DNA of 64,000 nucleotides from Aequorivita soesokkakensis (GCF_001641085.1 NZ_LXIE01000010.1:1-64000); one strand, 5' to 3'; shown: positions 1 through 9,150, numbered from the stretch's first letter. The notes: a model not told the origin generated them from the sequence alone. Numbers and translations: made by a program.

Positions 1-1
1 A

Positions 2-73
2 AAAACAGGAATCTATTTAATCCGTATTGATGCAGATAATTACTCGCAGACATCTAAACTTATTATAAATTAG
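2..73 (+). CDS. C-terminal tail of a T9SS-sorted protein (partial)
   Basis: The open frame enters from the left edge and ends at TAG 71-73. The 23 visible residues read as the last strands of a type A T9SS sorting domain (GIYLIRID...TSKLIIN). They match the end of the M36 peptidase just downstream (GIYIIQID...TTKLIIN) almost residue for residue. This suggests that the upstream gene is a tandem paralogue of that secreted peptidase, but the catalytic part lies outside the window. A rho-independent terminator follows within 20 bases. Confidence 0.75.
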   Translation, partial: KTGIYLIRIDADNYSQTSKLIIN

Positions 74-90
74 TGATTATTCAGTAAATA

Positions 91-118
91 AAAAAGAGGC
101 CGCACTGGCCTCTTTTTT
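91..118 (+). terminator. Rho-independent terminator after the partial T9SS gene
   Basis: An A-rich run, AGAGGCC, a short loop, GGCCTCT and a run of T form a perfect stem. It ends the transcript of the gene entering from the left. The remaining sequence up to 324 is AT-rich and shows nothing else that I can support. Confidence 0.85.
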
Positions 119-324
119 GTTTTAAATGGAAATATAAACTTGATACGAGAAAAATGTAATATTTAAAATTTTTGCTTCTTAATAATGTTAAAAACAGAAT
201 TTTAATAGGGATTATCGTCAATTTTATGATATTTTTATAAATCCTATTCGTGGGAGATATTAAATCAACATTTTTTGGATCAATAACATCTGATCTTAAT
301 CACCTAAAAACTTAATTTAATCTT

Positions 325-2934
325 ATGAAAAAAGTTCTTTACTTAATTATCTTTTTTGCTGTAAACATATCCTTTGCACAGGATTACAGCAATTTGGTAA
401 AAACGTACCTTCAACAAAACCGTTCCCAATATTCGCTTCAACAGCAGGATATTTCGGACATTTCAATTGCGTCACAAAGCTATTCAAAAAGCTTGAAAGC
501 TTATAATGTGTACGTTGAACAACGCCATCAAGGCATTAAATTGTTCAACTCTGTTTCTCCTTTTACTATTAAAGATGGAGCAGTTTATAGTGCAAAACTT
601 TCCTTTACTGAGAATGTTGCCGCAAAGGTAAATGGCACCTCGCCTTCCATATCTGCTGTAAATGCGATTTCAAAAGCAGCAAATTGGCTTGGTCTTCAAA
701 ATCCTACAAATTTGAATTTAATTGAAACGGTTTCAGACAATAGCTATATTTTTTCCAATGGAAACATTTCACAGGAGAACATTCCAGTAGAACTTGTTTA
801 CCAAAAAATGGACGAAACTGGCGCTTTGAAACTTGCTTGGGATTTAAGCATTTATCTTTTAGATTCAACACATTATTATAGTGTTCGTATCGATGCCCTT
901 ACAGGGGAATTATTGGCGACTGATGATTGGGTGGTAAGCTGTAACTTTGGCGAAGGTTCACATTCCCACACCAATACAGAGAGCATTCTTTTTTCAGAAG
1001 CGAATGTAAATAATTCAAGCCGTATGCTTGGTGATGGATCTTCATACCGTGTTTTTCCATTGCCTTTAATAGGTCCTAATGATGGTCCAGATCAGCTTGT
1101 TCTTGACCCATCTGACCCTATTGCTTCTCCTTTTGGCTGGCACGATAATGATGGTGTTGCTGGACCAGAATATACTTATAGCCGTGGGAATAACGTAATT
1201 GCACAAGAAGACGCAAACGGTAACAATGGAGTTGGTGACAGAGCAGAAGGCGGTCCAACCCTTACTTTTGATTTTCCTTTCAACCTTCCACAAGCTCCTG
1301 CATCTTTTAGAGATGGCGCAATTACCAATTTGTTTTATATGAACAATATGATGCATGATATTATGTATCAGTATGGTTTTGATGAAGAAAGCGGAAATTT
1401 TCAGGTAAACAATTACGGAAATCCTGGAAATGGCGGTGATTATGTATTTGCAGATGCTCAAGATGGTAGTGGAATAAATAATGCAAACTTTGGAACACCA
1501 CCTGATGGAGGCGCGCCAAGAATGCAAATGTATCTTTGGAGTGCTCCTGGAAAAGTATTGGGTACTTTGATGAATATTAACGGAGGACCATTAGCAGGTG
1601 AATATTACGCTATAGACTCTAACTTTGTGGGCGGAACACCATTACCAACAACTGCTATAACTGAAGATTTGGTTTTGGTTGTTGACGATAACGCAGGTTC
1701 TTCAACAGACCCAAATGATGGTTGTGATAACATTTTAAATGCCGCTGAAATAAATGGAAAAATTGCTGTGGCTAGATTGGGTGGATGTGGTAATACATTC
1801 AAAATTGCTCAAATTCAAGCAGCTGGTGCTATTGCGGTAATTGTAGTAAACAATACACCTTTGGACCCAACGGCTATGATTGGAGGTGGTTCATCTTTGG
1901 ATATTCCTTCTATTATGATATACCAGTCTGATGGAGAGGCTATCATTACAGCTTTACTTAATGGTGACACCGTAAATGCAACTTTACGAGACGATGGAAC
2001 AGGAAATGATCCATTCCAAAGAGATGGTGATTTGGACAATGTTATTATTGCACACGAATATGGCCATGGAATTTCAAACCGTTTAACAGCTGGTCCTGCA
2101 AATGTGGGCTGTCTGCAAAATGAAGAGCAAATGGGTGAAGGATGGAGCGATTACTTCGGAATGGTTCTTACAATTCAATCTGATGATACAGAAAATAGCC
2201 CAAGAGGCACTGGAACATATGCACTTGGGGAAGGCACAGCCGGAAAAGGTTTAAGAAATAAACCTTACAGTAAAGATTTTGCAATAAATGATTTTACCTA
2301 TGATGATATTAAAAGCCAAGTAGCTCCTCATGGCGTTGGTTCTGTTTGGGCTACAATGCTTTGGGATTTAACTTGGGATTTGATAGACGAATATGGTTTT
2401 GACCCGGATATCTACAACGGTACGGGCGGAAATAACATTGCATTGCAATTGGTTATGGACGGATTAAAACTTCAACCTTGTAACCCAGGTTTTGTGGATG
2501 GTCGTGATGCAATTTTGGAAGCTGATCAACTTACCAATGGTGGAGCAAACAGATGTATTATTTGGAGAGCTTTTGCAAAACGAGGACTTGGTGTAAGTGC
2601 ACTTCAAGGAAGCACCAATAGCAGATTTGATGGTACTGAGGCTTTTGATGTTCCTGTTGATTGTGAGTTGGGAGTTTCTGATAATGGACTACTTGAAAAC
2701 AATTTTGTTGTTTTTCCAAACCCATCTAATGGTGAGCTTAACATCAAATCAAGATATGACGTAGGGAACGCTAAAGTTTCAATTTTTGATATGAATGGTA
2801 GAAAAGTCTTTAATCAAGAAATTGAACTTCATCATATTGCTAACATTAACGCTAGCAGTCTTAATCCAGGTATTTACATTATCCAGATTGACGGTGATAA
2901 TCGTTCACAAACAACTAAATTGATAATCAACTAA
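325..2934 (+). CDS. Secreted M36 (fungalysin-type) metallopeptidase with PA insert and T9SS sorting domain
   Basis: This 869-residue secreted zinc peptidase opens with a signal peptide (residues 1-18, ending SFA-QD). An N-terminal propeptide-like region (about 20-200) is followed by the catalytic domain. HEYGH at residues 577-581 supplies two zinc ligands and the catalytic Glu, and the Glu of EGWSD (605), 28 residues after the first His, is the expected third ligand. This spacing is that of family M36. A protease-associated domain is inserted at about 430-550. The last 80 residues (VFPNPSNGEL...) are a type A T9SS sorting domain, so export through the outer membrane is expected. The probable role is extracellular protein degradation for nutrition. 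The ATG at 325 is the only start that gives a proper signal peptide. A terminator follows directly. Confidence 0.93.
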   Translation: MKKVLYLIIFFAVNISFAQDYSNLVKTYLQQNRSQYSLQQQDISDISIASQSYSKSLKAYNVYVEQRHQGIKLFNSVSPFTIKDGAVYSAKLSFTENVAAKVNGTSPSISAVNAISKAANWLGLQNPTNLNLIETVSDNSYIFSNGNISQENIPVELVYQKMDETGALKLAWDLSIYLLDSTHYYSVRIDALTGELLATDDWVVSCNFGEGSHSHTNTESILFSEANVNNSSRMLGDGSSYRVFPLPLIGPNDGPDQLVLDPSDPIASPFGWHDNDGVAGPEYTYSRGNNVIAQEDANGNNGVGDRAEGGPTLTFDFPFNLPQAPASFRDGAITNLFYMNNMMHDIMYQYGFDEESGNFQVNNYGNPGNGGDYVFADAQDGSGINNANFGTPPDGGAPRMQMYLWSAPGKVLGTLMNINGGPLAGEYYAIDSNFVGGTPLPTTAITEDLVLVVDDNAGSSTDPNDGCDNILNAAEINGKIAVARLGGCGNTFKIAQIQAAGAIAVIVVNNTPLDPTAMIGGGSSLDIPSIMIYQSDGEAIITALLNGDTVNATLRDDGTGNDPFQRDGDLDNVIIAHEYGHGISNRLTAGPANVGCLQNEEQMGEGWSDYFGMVLTIQSDDTENSPRGTGTYALGEGTAGKGLRNKPYSKDFAINDFTYDDIKSQVAPHGVGSVWATMLWDLTWDLIDEYGFDPDIYNGTGGNNIALQLVMDGLKLQPCNPGFVDGRDAILEADQLTNGGANRCIIWRAFAKRGLGVSALQGSTNSRFDGTEAFDVPVDCELGVSDNGLLENNFVVFPNPSNGELNIKSRYDVGNAKVSIFDMNGRKVFNQEIELHHIANINASSLNPGIYIIQIDGDNRSQTTKLIIN

Positions 2935-2956
2935 GATTAATATAGTTTTGAATTGA

Positions 2957-2984
2957 AAAGAGGCTCGAAAGAGCCTCTTTTTTT
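2957..2984. terminator. Bidirectional terminator between the M36 peptidase and dxs
   Basis: AAAAGAGGCTC, GAAA loop, GAGCCTCTTTTTTT. It has A's on one side and T's on the other, so it can serve both convergent genes. Its right edge overlaps the dxs stop codon at 2983-2985. Confidence 0.88.
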
Positions 2985-4761
2985 ATAAGTATTTTTGAAG
3001 GGATTGTTTAATCTTTTTTGAAGAAATGCCTGCAATTTCCTGCAATTCTGAAATTGTACCTTGCTCAGGAAAAACATCGGGAATACCTATCATTTCAATT
3101 TTGTTTTTATAGCCTTTAGAAGTAGCAAAAGTAGCAACCGAAATTCCCAAGCCACCAATAATAGTTCCGTCTTCAACCGTAATAATCGTTTTGTATTTCT
3201 TGAAAATTTGATGAAGAATCACTTCGTCCAATGGCTTTAGGAAACGCATAGCTACCAAGCCAATTTTTTGCTGTTGCACAGCTGGGAAAGTTCCAATTGC
3301 TTCCAGAACATTATCTTCTATTGTTCCAATGGTTAAAACAACTGTATCACTCCCTTCTTTTAAAACAGTAGCTTTTCCTATTTCAATCTTACTAAAAGAT
3401 TTTTGCCAGTCCAAAATCTTTCCCCTACCACGCGGATAGCGTATGAATATTGGTGAATCCAATCCTTGTTGGGCAGTAAACATTATATTCCGAAGTTCTA
3501 TTTCATTGCGAGGTGCAAAAATGATGAGGTTTGGAATACAGTTTAAATAAGCCAAATCAAAAATACCGTGATGGGTTGGGCCATCTTCACCAACAATCCC
3601 AGCGCGGTCCAAACAAAAAATTACAGGTATTTTTTGCAAACATACATCGTGTATCACTTGATCATAAGCCCGTTGCAAAAACGTGGAATAAATATTACAG
3701 AAAACATTAAATCCCTGTGTGGCCATTCCTGCAGCAAAAGTAACGGCGTGCTGTTCGGCAATACCAACATCAAAAGCTCTTTCAGGGAAAGCATCCATCA
3801 TAAATTTTAAGGAACTTCCAGTAGGCATTGCTGGCGTGATGCCTATTATTTTTTCGTTTTTTGAAGCTAGTTCAACCAGGGTTTTTCCAAATACATCTTG
3901 AAATTTTGGTGGTTGCAATTCGGTGCTTTTTGGAGCCAAATCTCCCGTAAGTGCATCAAATTTTCCTGGTGCATGATACACAACTTGGTTCTCTTCTGCT
4001 TGACGCAAACCCTTACCTTTGGTTGTAATAACGTGAAGCACCTTCGGTCCGGGAACATTTTTTAATCGTTCCAATTCAGAAATTACAAGATTCAAATTAT
4101 GGCCATCAATAGGCCCAGAATAATTGAAATTTAAGGCTTCAAAAATATTGTCAGCTTCCTTCGCGCCATCAAGCTTCACTTTGGTGAAATAATTTTTTAA
4201 TGCACCCACACTTGGGTCTATTCCGATGGCATTGTCATTCAAAATTATCAAGAGGTTGGTATCCGTAACTCCTGCATGATTTAAGGCTTCAAAAGCCATT
4301 CCGCTGGCAATAGAGGCGTCACCAACCACGGCAATATGTTGTTTGTCTATTTCGCCTTTTAGTTTGGAAGCAATTGCCATTCCCAATGCTGCCGAAATAG
4401 CCGTACTACTATGGCCAACGCCAAAAGTATCATATTCACTCTCACTTCTTTTTGGAAAACCGCTAATGCCGCCCAGTTGTCTATTGGTGTGAAAAATTTC
4501 TTTTCTGCCCGTCAATATTTTGTGTCCGTAGGCTTGATGGCCCACATCCCAAACTAAAATATCATCGGGCGTGTTGAAAACGTAATGCAGCGCAATAGTA
4601 AGTTCTACAACGCCAAGACTGGCGCCCAAATGACCTTCTTTTGTTGCAATAATATTTATAATAAATTCACGAAGTTCCTGCGCCAGTTGTGGCAATTTTT
4701 CCTTCGGAATTTTCCGAAGATCGTTGGGAAAGTGGATTGTATTTAAGATATTTTTTTCCAA
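2983..4761 (-). CDS. dxs: 1-deoxy-D-xylulose-5-phosphate synthase
   Basis: Dxs condenses pyruvate and glyceraldehyde 3-phosphate with thiamine diphosphate, the first committed step of the MEP isoprenoid pathway. The 592 residues show the N-terminal TPP domain (HQAYGHKIL; the GDA...NDN Mg/TPP motif begins at GDASIASGMAFEALNHAG), the pyrimidine-binding domain (GIAEQHAVTFAAGMA) and the transketolase C-terminal domain (MRFLKPLD, VEDGTIIGGLG). The reading starts at TTG (4759-4761). No ATG precedes it in frame, and the first residues (NILNTIHFPNDLRKI) look like a complete family N-terminus, so the TTG seems real. The gene is monocistronic. A polyprenyl synthetase using MEP products lies at 20.6 kb. 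Confidence 0.95.
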   Translation of the reverse strand: MEKNILNTIHFPNDLRKIPKEKLPQLAQELREFIINIIATKEGHLGASLGVVELTIALHYVFNTPDDILVWDVGHQAYGHKILTGRKEIFHTNRQLGGISGFPKRSESEYDTFGVGHSSTAISAALGMAIASKLKGEIDKQHIAVVGDASIASGMAFEALNHAGVTDTNLLIILNDNAIGIDPSVGALKNYFTKVKLDGAKEADNIFEALNFNYSGPIDGHNLNLVISELERLKNVPGPKVLHVITTKGKGLRQAEENQVVYHAPGKFDALTGDLAPKSTELQPPKFQDVFGKTLVELASKNEKIIGITPAMPTGSSLKFMMDAFPERAFDVGIAEQHAVTFAAGMATQGFNVFCNIYSTFLQRAYDQVIHDVCLQKIPVIFCLDRAGIVGEDGPTHHGIFDLAYLNCIPNLIIFAPRNEIELRNIMFTAQQGLDSPIFIRYPRGRGKILDWQKSFSKIEIGKATVLKEGSDTVVLTIGTIEDNVLEAIGTFPAVQQQKIGLVAMRFLKPLDEVILHQIFKKYKTIITVEDGTIIGGLGISVATFATSKGYKNKIEMIGIPDVFPEQGTISELQEIAGISSKKIKQSLQKYL

Positions 4762-4765
4762 GTGG

Positions 4766-4773
4766 TAAAGATA
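4766..4773 (-). promoter_or_regulatory. Candidate -7 element for dxs
   Basis: On the minus strand this reads TATCTTTA, one base off the TAnnTTTG element. It lies only five bases before the dxs TTG codon, so transcription would begin at or next to the start codon (a leaderless or near-leaderless message). No good TTG -33 box is seen at the right distance. Confidence 0.3.
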
Positions 4774-4864
4774 CGTTTATTGGGAATTTGATAATTGGGG
4801 AATTCGTTAATTTGTAATTTCGTTTTTATTAAATTGAAACCTGAAACCTGAAAAACCTGAATCC

Positions 4865-5320
4865 TTGAATATAATAAACCCTTACGATGATACCTATTTT
4901 ATGAAACGCGCCTTTCAAGAGGCAGAAGCTGCTTATAAAAAAGGTGAAATACCAATAGGTGCAGTAATCGTGATAAACAATCAAATTATTGCCCGAACGC
5001 ATAATCTGACAGAAACATTGAACGATGTTACCGCCCATGCCGAAATGCAGGCCATTACAGCTGCGGCAAATTATTTGGGCGGAAAATATTTAATTGATTG
5101 CACACTTTACGTAACTATCGAGCCCTGCCAAATGTGCGCAGGTGCCTTAGCTTGGAGCCAAATCTCAAAAATTGTGTACGGGGCGAGGGATGAACAGCGG
5201 GGTTGCATCGCAATGGAAACAAAATTGCACCCCAAAACAAAAATGATTGGCGGAGTCATGGCCGAGGAAGCATCACAACTACTTAAACGGTTCTTTATCG
5301 AGAAAAGAAATTTAAATTAA
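4865..5320 (+). CDS. tadA: tRNA-specific adenosine deaminase TadA
   Basis: TadA deaminates A34 of tRNA-Arg(ACG) to inosine so that one tRNA reads several codons. The zinc-dependent cytidine-deaminase fold is shown by HAE (His58 ligand, Glu60 proton shuttle) and PCQMC (Cys88 and Cys91 ligands). The 151-residue length is normal. The start is uncertain: an ATG at 4901 would begin at MKRAFQEAE, but the preceding NPYDDTYF segment is typical of flavobacterial homologues, which supports the TTG at 4865. The gene converges on the cold-shock gene with a shared terminator. Confidence 0.93.
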   Translation: MNIINPYDDTYFMKRAFQEAEAAYKKGEIPIGAVIVINNQIIARTHNLTETLNDVTAHAEMQAITAAANYLGGKYLIDCTLYVTIEPCQMCAGALAWSQISKIVYGARDEQRGCIAMETKLHPKTKMIGGVMAEEASQLLKRFFIEKRNLN

Positions 5321-5323
5321 ATA

Positions 5324-5352
5324 AAAAAGCCTTTCAAAATGAAAGGCTTTTA
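5324..5352. terminator. Bidirectional terminator between tadA and the cold-shock gene
   Basis: AAAAAGCCTTTC, loop AAAAT, GAAAGGCTTTT. A-tract and T-tract on opposite sides allow use by both convergent genes. Confidence 0.85.
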
Positions 5353-5373
5353 GAATCCGTAACATATATCTTT

Positions 5374-5571
5374 TTAGTCGTGGATAACGCGAACTTGAGC
5401 CGCAACACGTCCTTTTCTTCCTTCTTCTTCAACATATTCTACTTTGTCGCCTTCGTTAAGAGCTTCACCGTTTAAGCCGGTTACGTGTACAAAAATGTCT
5501 TTTCCAGTTTCATCATTTGTGATAAAACCAAAACCTTTAGATTCGTTAAAAAATTTTACTGTTCCTTCCAT
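5374..5571 (-). CDS. Cold-shock domain protein (CspA family)
   Basis: This 65-residue single cold-shock domain is a five-stranded OB fold that binds single-stranded RNA or DNA and melts secondary structure. Both RNA-binding motifs are present: RNP1 as KGFGFI and RNP2 as IFVHV. Length and the MEGTVKFFNESKGFGFI opening are canonical. The gene stands alone with its own candidate promoter and a terminator after it. Whether it is cold-induced cannot be told from sequence, since such genomes usually carry several copies. Confidence 0.95.
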   Translation of the reverse strand: MEGTVKFFNESKGFGFITNDETGKDIFVHVTGLNGEALNEGDKVEYVEEEGRKGRVAAQVRVIHD

Positions 5572-5602
5572 TGTAAATAAAAAATAAATTAATAATTAGA
5601 TA

Positions 5603-5610
5603 CAAATGTA
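5603..5610 (-). promoter_or_regulatory. Candidate -7 element for the cold-shock gene
   Basis: The minus strand reads TACATTTG, an exact TAnnTTTG match 31 bases before the start codon. No clear TTG box is seen about 19 bases upstream, so the call rests on the -7 element alone. Confidence 0.45.
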
Positions 5611-5667
5611 TGATAATTATGATTTCATGTGTTAAAGAAATCAAAATTTTTTGAAATCCTTCACCCC

Positions 5668-5913
5668 TCAAATTTTTTTATCCTTTTGGTAATCCTGCAT
5701 TTTTTCAATATTTTCCTTTGTAAGCATATAATCTTTTACGCTTCGGTTTTTCCATCTATGATAGATGAAGAGGGGCATCAAAACAAAAAAACCTGCCATT
5801 AGGGAAAGGCCAATAACCAAATTTCCGGTTGCTTCATTATCAGATTTTATGAAGAAACCAACGCCCAAAGCGATACAAACAGCAATAAATAACACGGTTA
5901 TAATATATTTCAT
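5668..5913 (-). CDS. Small inner-membrane protein of unknown function
   Basis: An 81-residue protein with two hydrophobic segments (about residues 2-22 and 32-50), a positively charged stretch (YHRWKNRSVKDYM) and a lysine-rich end. This gives two membrane helices with a cytoplasmic tail. I recognise no family. It sits 27 bases after the ClC channel stop on the same strand, so co-transcription with the channel is likely and could point to an accessory role, but that is only context. Confidence 0.7.
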   Translation of the reverse strand: MKYIITVLFIAVCIALGVGFFIKSDNEATGNLVIGLSLMAGFFVLMPLFIYHRWKNRSVKDYMLTKENIEKMQDYQKDKKI

Positions 5914-5940
5914 AATATTTTTTTACTACTGACTACTGAA

Positions 5941-7737
5941 CTATTTCCCAGAAAAATCAATCAATTTTCTTCGATAGGCCGTGAGCAATTTTGATTTTGA
6001 AACGAAGCCATAGTATTCGCCATTTTTGATTACGGGAAGATTCCAAGCACCCGTGTCCTGAAATTTTTTCATTACATCGGTCATTTTATCTTCGTTTAGA
6101 ATAATCAATCCTGGTGGGCTGTGCATTAGTTCGCTGGCTTTTACTTCTTCGTATAAATTTTGGTCGAACATGACGGGCCGCAAATCGTCCAAAAGGATGA
6201 TGCCTTCCAAAGCATTTGTCTTTTTGTTCAACACAGGAAAAAGATTTCTTTTAGACTTTACCACAGCTTCGTGTACCATTTCACCTAAATTCATTTCAGG
6301 ATAAATAGGGACGAAATCACTTTCAATTACTGTTGTAATATCCATTAAAGTGAGTACTGCGTGATCTTTATTGTGTGTAATAAGATCGCCTTTTCGGCCC
6401 AATTCCATCGTATAAACAGAATGGGGAATGAAATATTTAGTGAGCGAATAAGAAATGGCTGCGGTAATCATTAGCGGTATAAAAAGTTCATACCCGCCCG
6501 TAACTTCGGCAATAAGGAAAATTGCAGTCAAAGGAGCGTGGAGCACTCCCGCCATCAATCCGGTCATTCCTACCAAAGTAAAATTACTTTCTGAAACGGG
6601 ATTGTTGAGAAACCCAATGTTATTAAGGATTTTCGCAAAACAATTCCCCATTAAACTCCCCATAAAAAGTGTAGGTGCAAAAATGCCACCAACACCACCG
6701 GCGCCAAAAGTGAGCGCACTGGCTATAATTTTAAAAACCACCAAGCCGGCCAAAAGCATTATAACTACCCAAATACTGGAAAGATCCAGATTGAAAAAAT
6801 TATTTTCCAAAGCGGCATTTGGATTGCCTTGTACCAAGTTGTTTATTACGTCAAATCCTTCCCCATAAAGAGGTGGAATAAAATAAACAATAACCCCAAG
6901 ACCAATACCACCAATTAGTAAACGTTTAATCGGGTTTCCAATTTTCTCAAAGAAATCCTGAATATTGGAATACATTTTTGTGTAATAAATGGAAACCATA
7001 GATGCCACCAATCCCAATAAAATATAAAAGGGAATGTCGTTGATTACAAATTTATCTGTGATTTTAAAAGGAAGCAATATATCTGAACCCAAAAAGAAAT
7101 AGGAAGTTGTAATAGCGGAAATTGAAGCCAAAAGCAAGGGAACCATTGAAGCCAAAGTAAGGTCTAAACTGAAAACTTCCACTGCAAAAATAATGGCGGC
7201 AATGGGGGCTTTAAAAATAGCAGACATTGCGCCAGCTCCCGCACAGCCAATCAACAAAGTTCGGGTAGCTTGGTTCATATGGAAAAGCCGCGAGAGATTG
7301 GAACTTAAGGCTGCGCCCGTTGCAACCGTTGGACCCTCAAGACCCACAGAACCGCCAAAACCTACGGTAATGGGCGCTGTAATAAGACTTCCGAACATTT
7401 GAAAGGGTCGCATAAATCCTTTTCGTTGTGAAATGGCATAAAGTGTTGAGGGAATTCCGTGGCTCACTTTATTGCGGATTACATAACGCATCGTCAAAAA
7501 TGCCAAAGTGAGACCTATAAGTGGAAAAATGAAATAGAAAGCTGTTTGATAATCTGCTATCAATTTGCCTTCTAATAAATGTTGGATTAAGTGGGTAAGG
7601 TTTTTGAGAATCACAGCTCCCATTCCTGCCAAAAGCCCGACCATTATGCTCAAAAATAGCACAAATTGTCTGTGGGAGATATATTTAATCCTCCAAATAA
7701 GAAAGCGGGTTAATAAAGTTCTTTTTTGTGTTGGCAT
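5941..7737 (-). CDS. ClC-family chloride channel or H+/Cl- antiporter with C-terminal CBS pair
   Basis: A 598-residue membrane protein. The ClC selectivity motifs are present: GSVGLEGP with the gating Glu at residue 134 and GGIFAPTLFMG later. After about ten membrane helices (20-440), residues about 450-590 form two CBS domains, which bind adenine nucleotides and tune gating in related proteins. Whether it is a channel or an exchanger cannot be decided, because I cannot place the internal proton glutamate with certainty. Its first 28 bases overlap the end of the TPR lipoprotein gene, so the two are probably translated from one message. Confidence 0.92.
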   Translation of the reverse strand: MPTQKRTLLTRFLIWRIKYISHRQFVLFLSIMVGLLAGMGAVILKNLTHLIQHLLEGKLIADYQTAFYFIFPLIGLTLAFLTMRYVIRNKVSHGIPSTLYAISQRKGFMRPFQMFGSLITAPITVGFGGSVGLEGPTVATGAALSSNLSRLFHMNQATRTLLIGCAGAGAMSAIFKAPIAAIIFAVEVFSLDLTLASMVPLLLASISAITTSYFFLGSDILLPFKITDKFVINDIPFYILLGLVASMVSIYYTKMYSNIQDFFEKIGNPIKRLLIGGIGLGVIVYFIPPLYGEGFDVINNLVQGNPNAALENNFFNLDLSSIWVVIMLLAGLVVFKIIASALTFGAGGVGGIFAPTLFMGSLMGNCFAKILNNIGFLNNPVSESNFTLVGMTGLMAGVLHAPLTAIFLIAEVTGGYELFIPLMITAAISYSLTKYFIPHSVYTMELGRKGDLITHNKDHAVLTLMDITTVIESDFVPIYPEMNLGEMVHEAVVKSKRNLFPVLNKKTNALEGIILLDDLRPVMFDQNLYEEVKASELMHSPPGLIILNEDKMTDVMKKFQDTGAWNLPVIKNGEYYGFVSKSKLLTAYRRKLIDFSGK

Positions 7738-8582
7738 TGGGTTTCTAGTTCCGTATTTAGCTTTTCAAAATCCTGTGGGAAAATTTGATACAAGGTTTCC
7801 ACATAATCTCTATTGTTATAATAACCGTTCGCAAAATCTACTTCTGCATCTGCAAGCAATTTTTTTGCGGTTTCACAGTCTTCTTTTTCCTTTAAAATTA
7901 ATGCTTTATAATATTTCCCATCTGCTGAACGGTCTCTATTATAAAAAAGTAATTTGTCAAAATCTTTTAAAGCGTCGTCAAAATTACGCTTTTCATAATA
8001 AGCAATTCCACGGTAAAGAAAAGCTGTTGGTTCTGCCCAATCTTCCCCACTTTCTTCAGTTATCTGGGTTAAATATTTATCGAAATAACTGATGGATTTT
8101 TCATAATCCTTCAATCCCAAATAGGCAATACCGCGCCAATAATCTACACTATGGCCTTGCGGTGCATCCGTAAAGTTTGGCGTTAAGGTGTCCGAAGCAT
8201 CAAAATCTGCAATTGCATTTTTATAGTCACGATAAAACCATAAATAATTGTAGCCTCTGTAAGGTTGCCAAATGGCGGCATTACAGGCTACTGCTTTGTC
8301 CATTTCAATTTTCCATTTGTTGGGCATTCCACGTTTTAAATATGCAACTGAAAGTTCGCGAACGGCATCACAATTGCCGGGGTCTATTGCTATAGCCTCT
8401 TCAATACGGGTCATGCTTTTTGGTGAACCTTGGGGAAGATGGCTGCCTCCTTCAAAAATTTCAATAGATAGTTTTTTGCGTTCTTCTTTTGAAAGAATAC
8501 TGTAATCCTTGCCTTTTTCTGAACATGAAAATGCCAGAAGTAGCGCAAATATACTAAGGAAGTATTTCGGTAATTTCTCCAT
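7710..8582 (-). CDS. TPR-repeat lipoprotein
   Basis: The ATG at 8582 gives MEKLPKYFLSIFALLLAFSC, a lipoprotein signal with the lipobox Cys at residue 20. A frame open further upstream (to 8633) would bury this signal behind 17 residues and is rejected. The roughly 290-residue protein holds several tetratricopeptide repeats (for example GIAYLGLKDYEKSISYFDKYL and RGIAYYEKRNFDDALKDFDKLL), a scaffold for protein contacts. It is probably a periplasm-facing lipoprotein. It overlaps its neighbours at both ends (29 bases with the upstream gene, 28 with ClC), suggesting one tightly packed operon. No specific function can be given. Confidence 0.82.
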   Translation of the reverse strand: MEKLPKYFLSIFALLLAFSCSEKGKDYSILSKEERKKLSIEIFEGGSHLPQGSPKSMTRIEEAIAIDPGNCDAVRELSVAYLKRGMPNKWKIEMDKAVACNAAIWQPYRGYNYLWFYRDYKNAIADFDASDTLTPNFTDAPQGHSVDYWRGIAYLGLKDYEKSISYFDKYLTQITEESGEDWAEPTAFLYRGIAYYEKRNFDDALKDFDKLLFYNRDRSADGKYYKALILKEKEDCETAKKLLADAEVDFANGYYNNRDYVETLYQIFPQDFEKLNTELETQCQHKKELY

Positions 8583-9123
8583 TTTCAATTTTATAGGATA
8601 CGTAATGATAATAATTCTGTGGCGCTCCATCAACGGTGTAAATAGCCCAATGTGAAGGTTCAGAAGTAATTTTTAAAAGCTGATCTACCATTTCTTTGGT
8701 ATGTGAAACATCTTCATAATCTTCATTGATTTCAATAATCTCAAACCAACCCGGATTGCCTTCACAGTTCACCAAAAATCTGAAGTTTACGTATCCAGAA
8801 TCTGTATAACCTTCGTTTTTGTATGTTTTTAGCACACTTTCAGTAAAAGTTCTTTTGTTGTTTTTGTATGCATCAAACGGTGCTCCGTGATGGGTTTTAT
8901 AAATTGTGCCATCGCCACATAAAGAATATGTTTGATTGAGTAATGCGGTATTTTGGTCTATAAAACCGATGTAATGTGGGTATTTTTCTTCATCCGTTGC
9001 ATATTTTCCATAGTAGGAATAATAAATATAGCTGCTATAACCGACAAAAGCTACAACAAGAAAACCAATAACTAATGCGGTGATCTTTATTGTTTTTTTC
9101 CAATTCATCTTTAAAGCTATCAA
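8554..9123 (-). CDS. Membrane-anchored protein of unknown function
   Basis: 189 residues with one N-terminal membrane helix (about 13-35) and a periplasmic domain rich in Tyr. The segment YVNFRFLVNCEGNPGWFEI followed by the pair-like WAIYTVDG resembles TonB-carboxy-terminal-like domains in which 'FLVNCEGKTGRF' precedes a beta strand, but the match is too weak to name. A second in-frame ATG (MNWKKT, 9108) may be the true start. It heads the operon with the TPR lipoprotein, the ClC channel and the 81-residue membrane protein. Confidence 0.75.
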   Translation of the reverse strand: MIALKMNWKKTIKITALVIGFLVVAFVGYSSYIYYSYYGKYATDEEKYPHYIGFIDQNTALLNQTYSLCGDGTIYKTHHGAPFDAYKNNKRTFTESVLKTYKNEGYTDSGYVNFRFLVNCEGNPGWFEIIEINEDYEDVSHTKEMVDQLLKITSEPSHWAIYTVDGAPQNYYHYVSYKIENGEITEILP

Positions 9124-9149
9124 AAAATCCCGCGTTAGCAGGATTTTTT
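9122..9149 (-). terminator. Terminator of aspS
   Basis: On the minus-strand RNA AAAAAUCCUGC pairs with GCGGGAUUUUU (one G-U wobble) around a UAAC loop, ending in U's. It begins one base after the aspS stop. On the plus strand the wobble would be a mismatch, so it serves aspS. Confidence 0.85.
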
Positions 9150-9150
9150 A

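Noticed and set aside
1066-1527. 153-codon open frame on the minus strand within the M36 peptidase
   Set aside because: Wholly antisense to a clear coding region; the sense protein shows family motifs and the antisense one does not.
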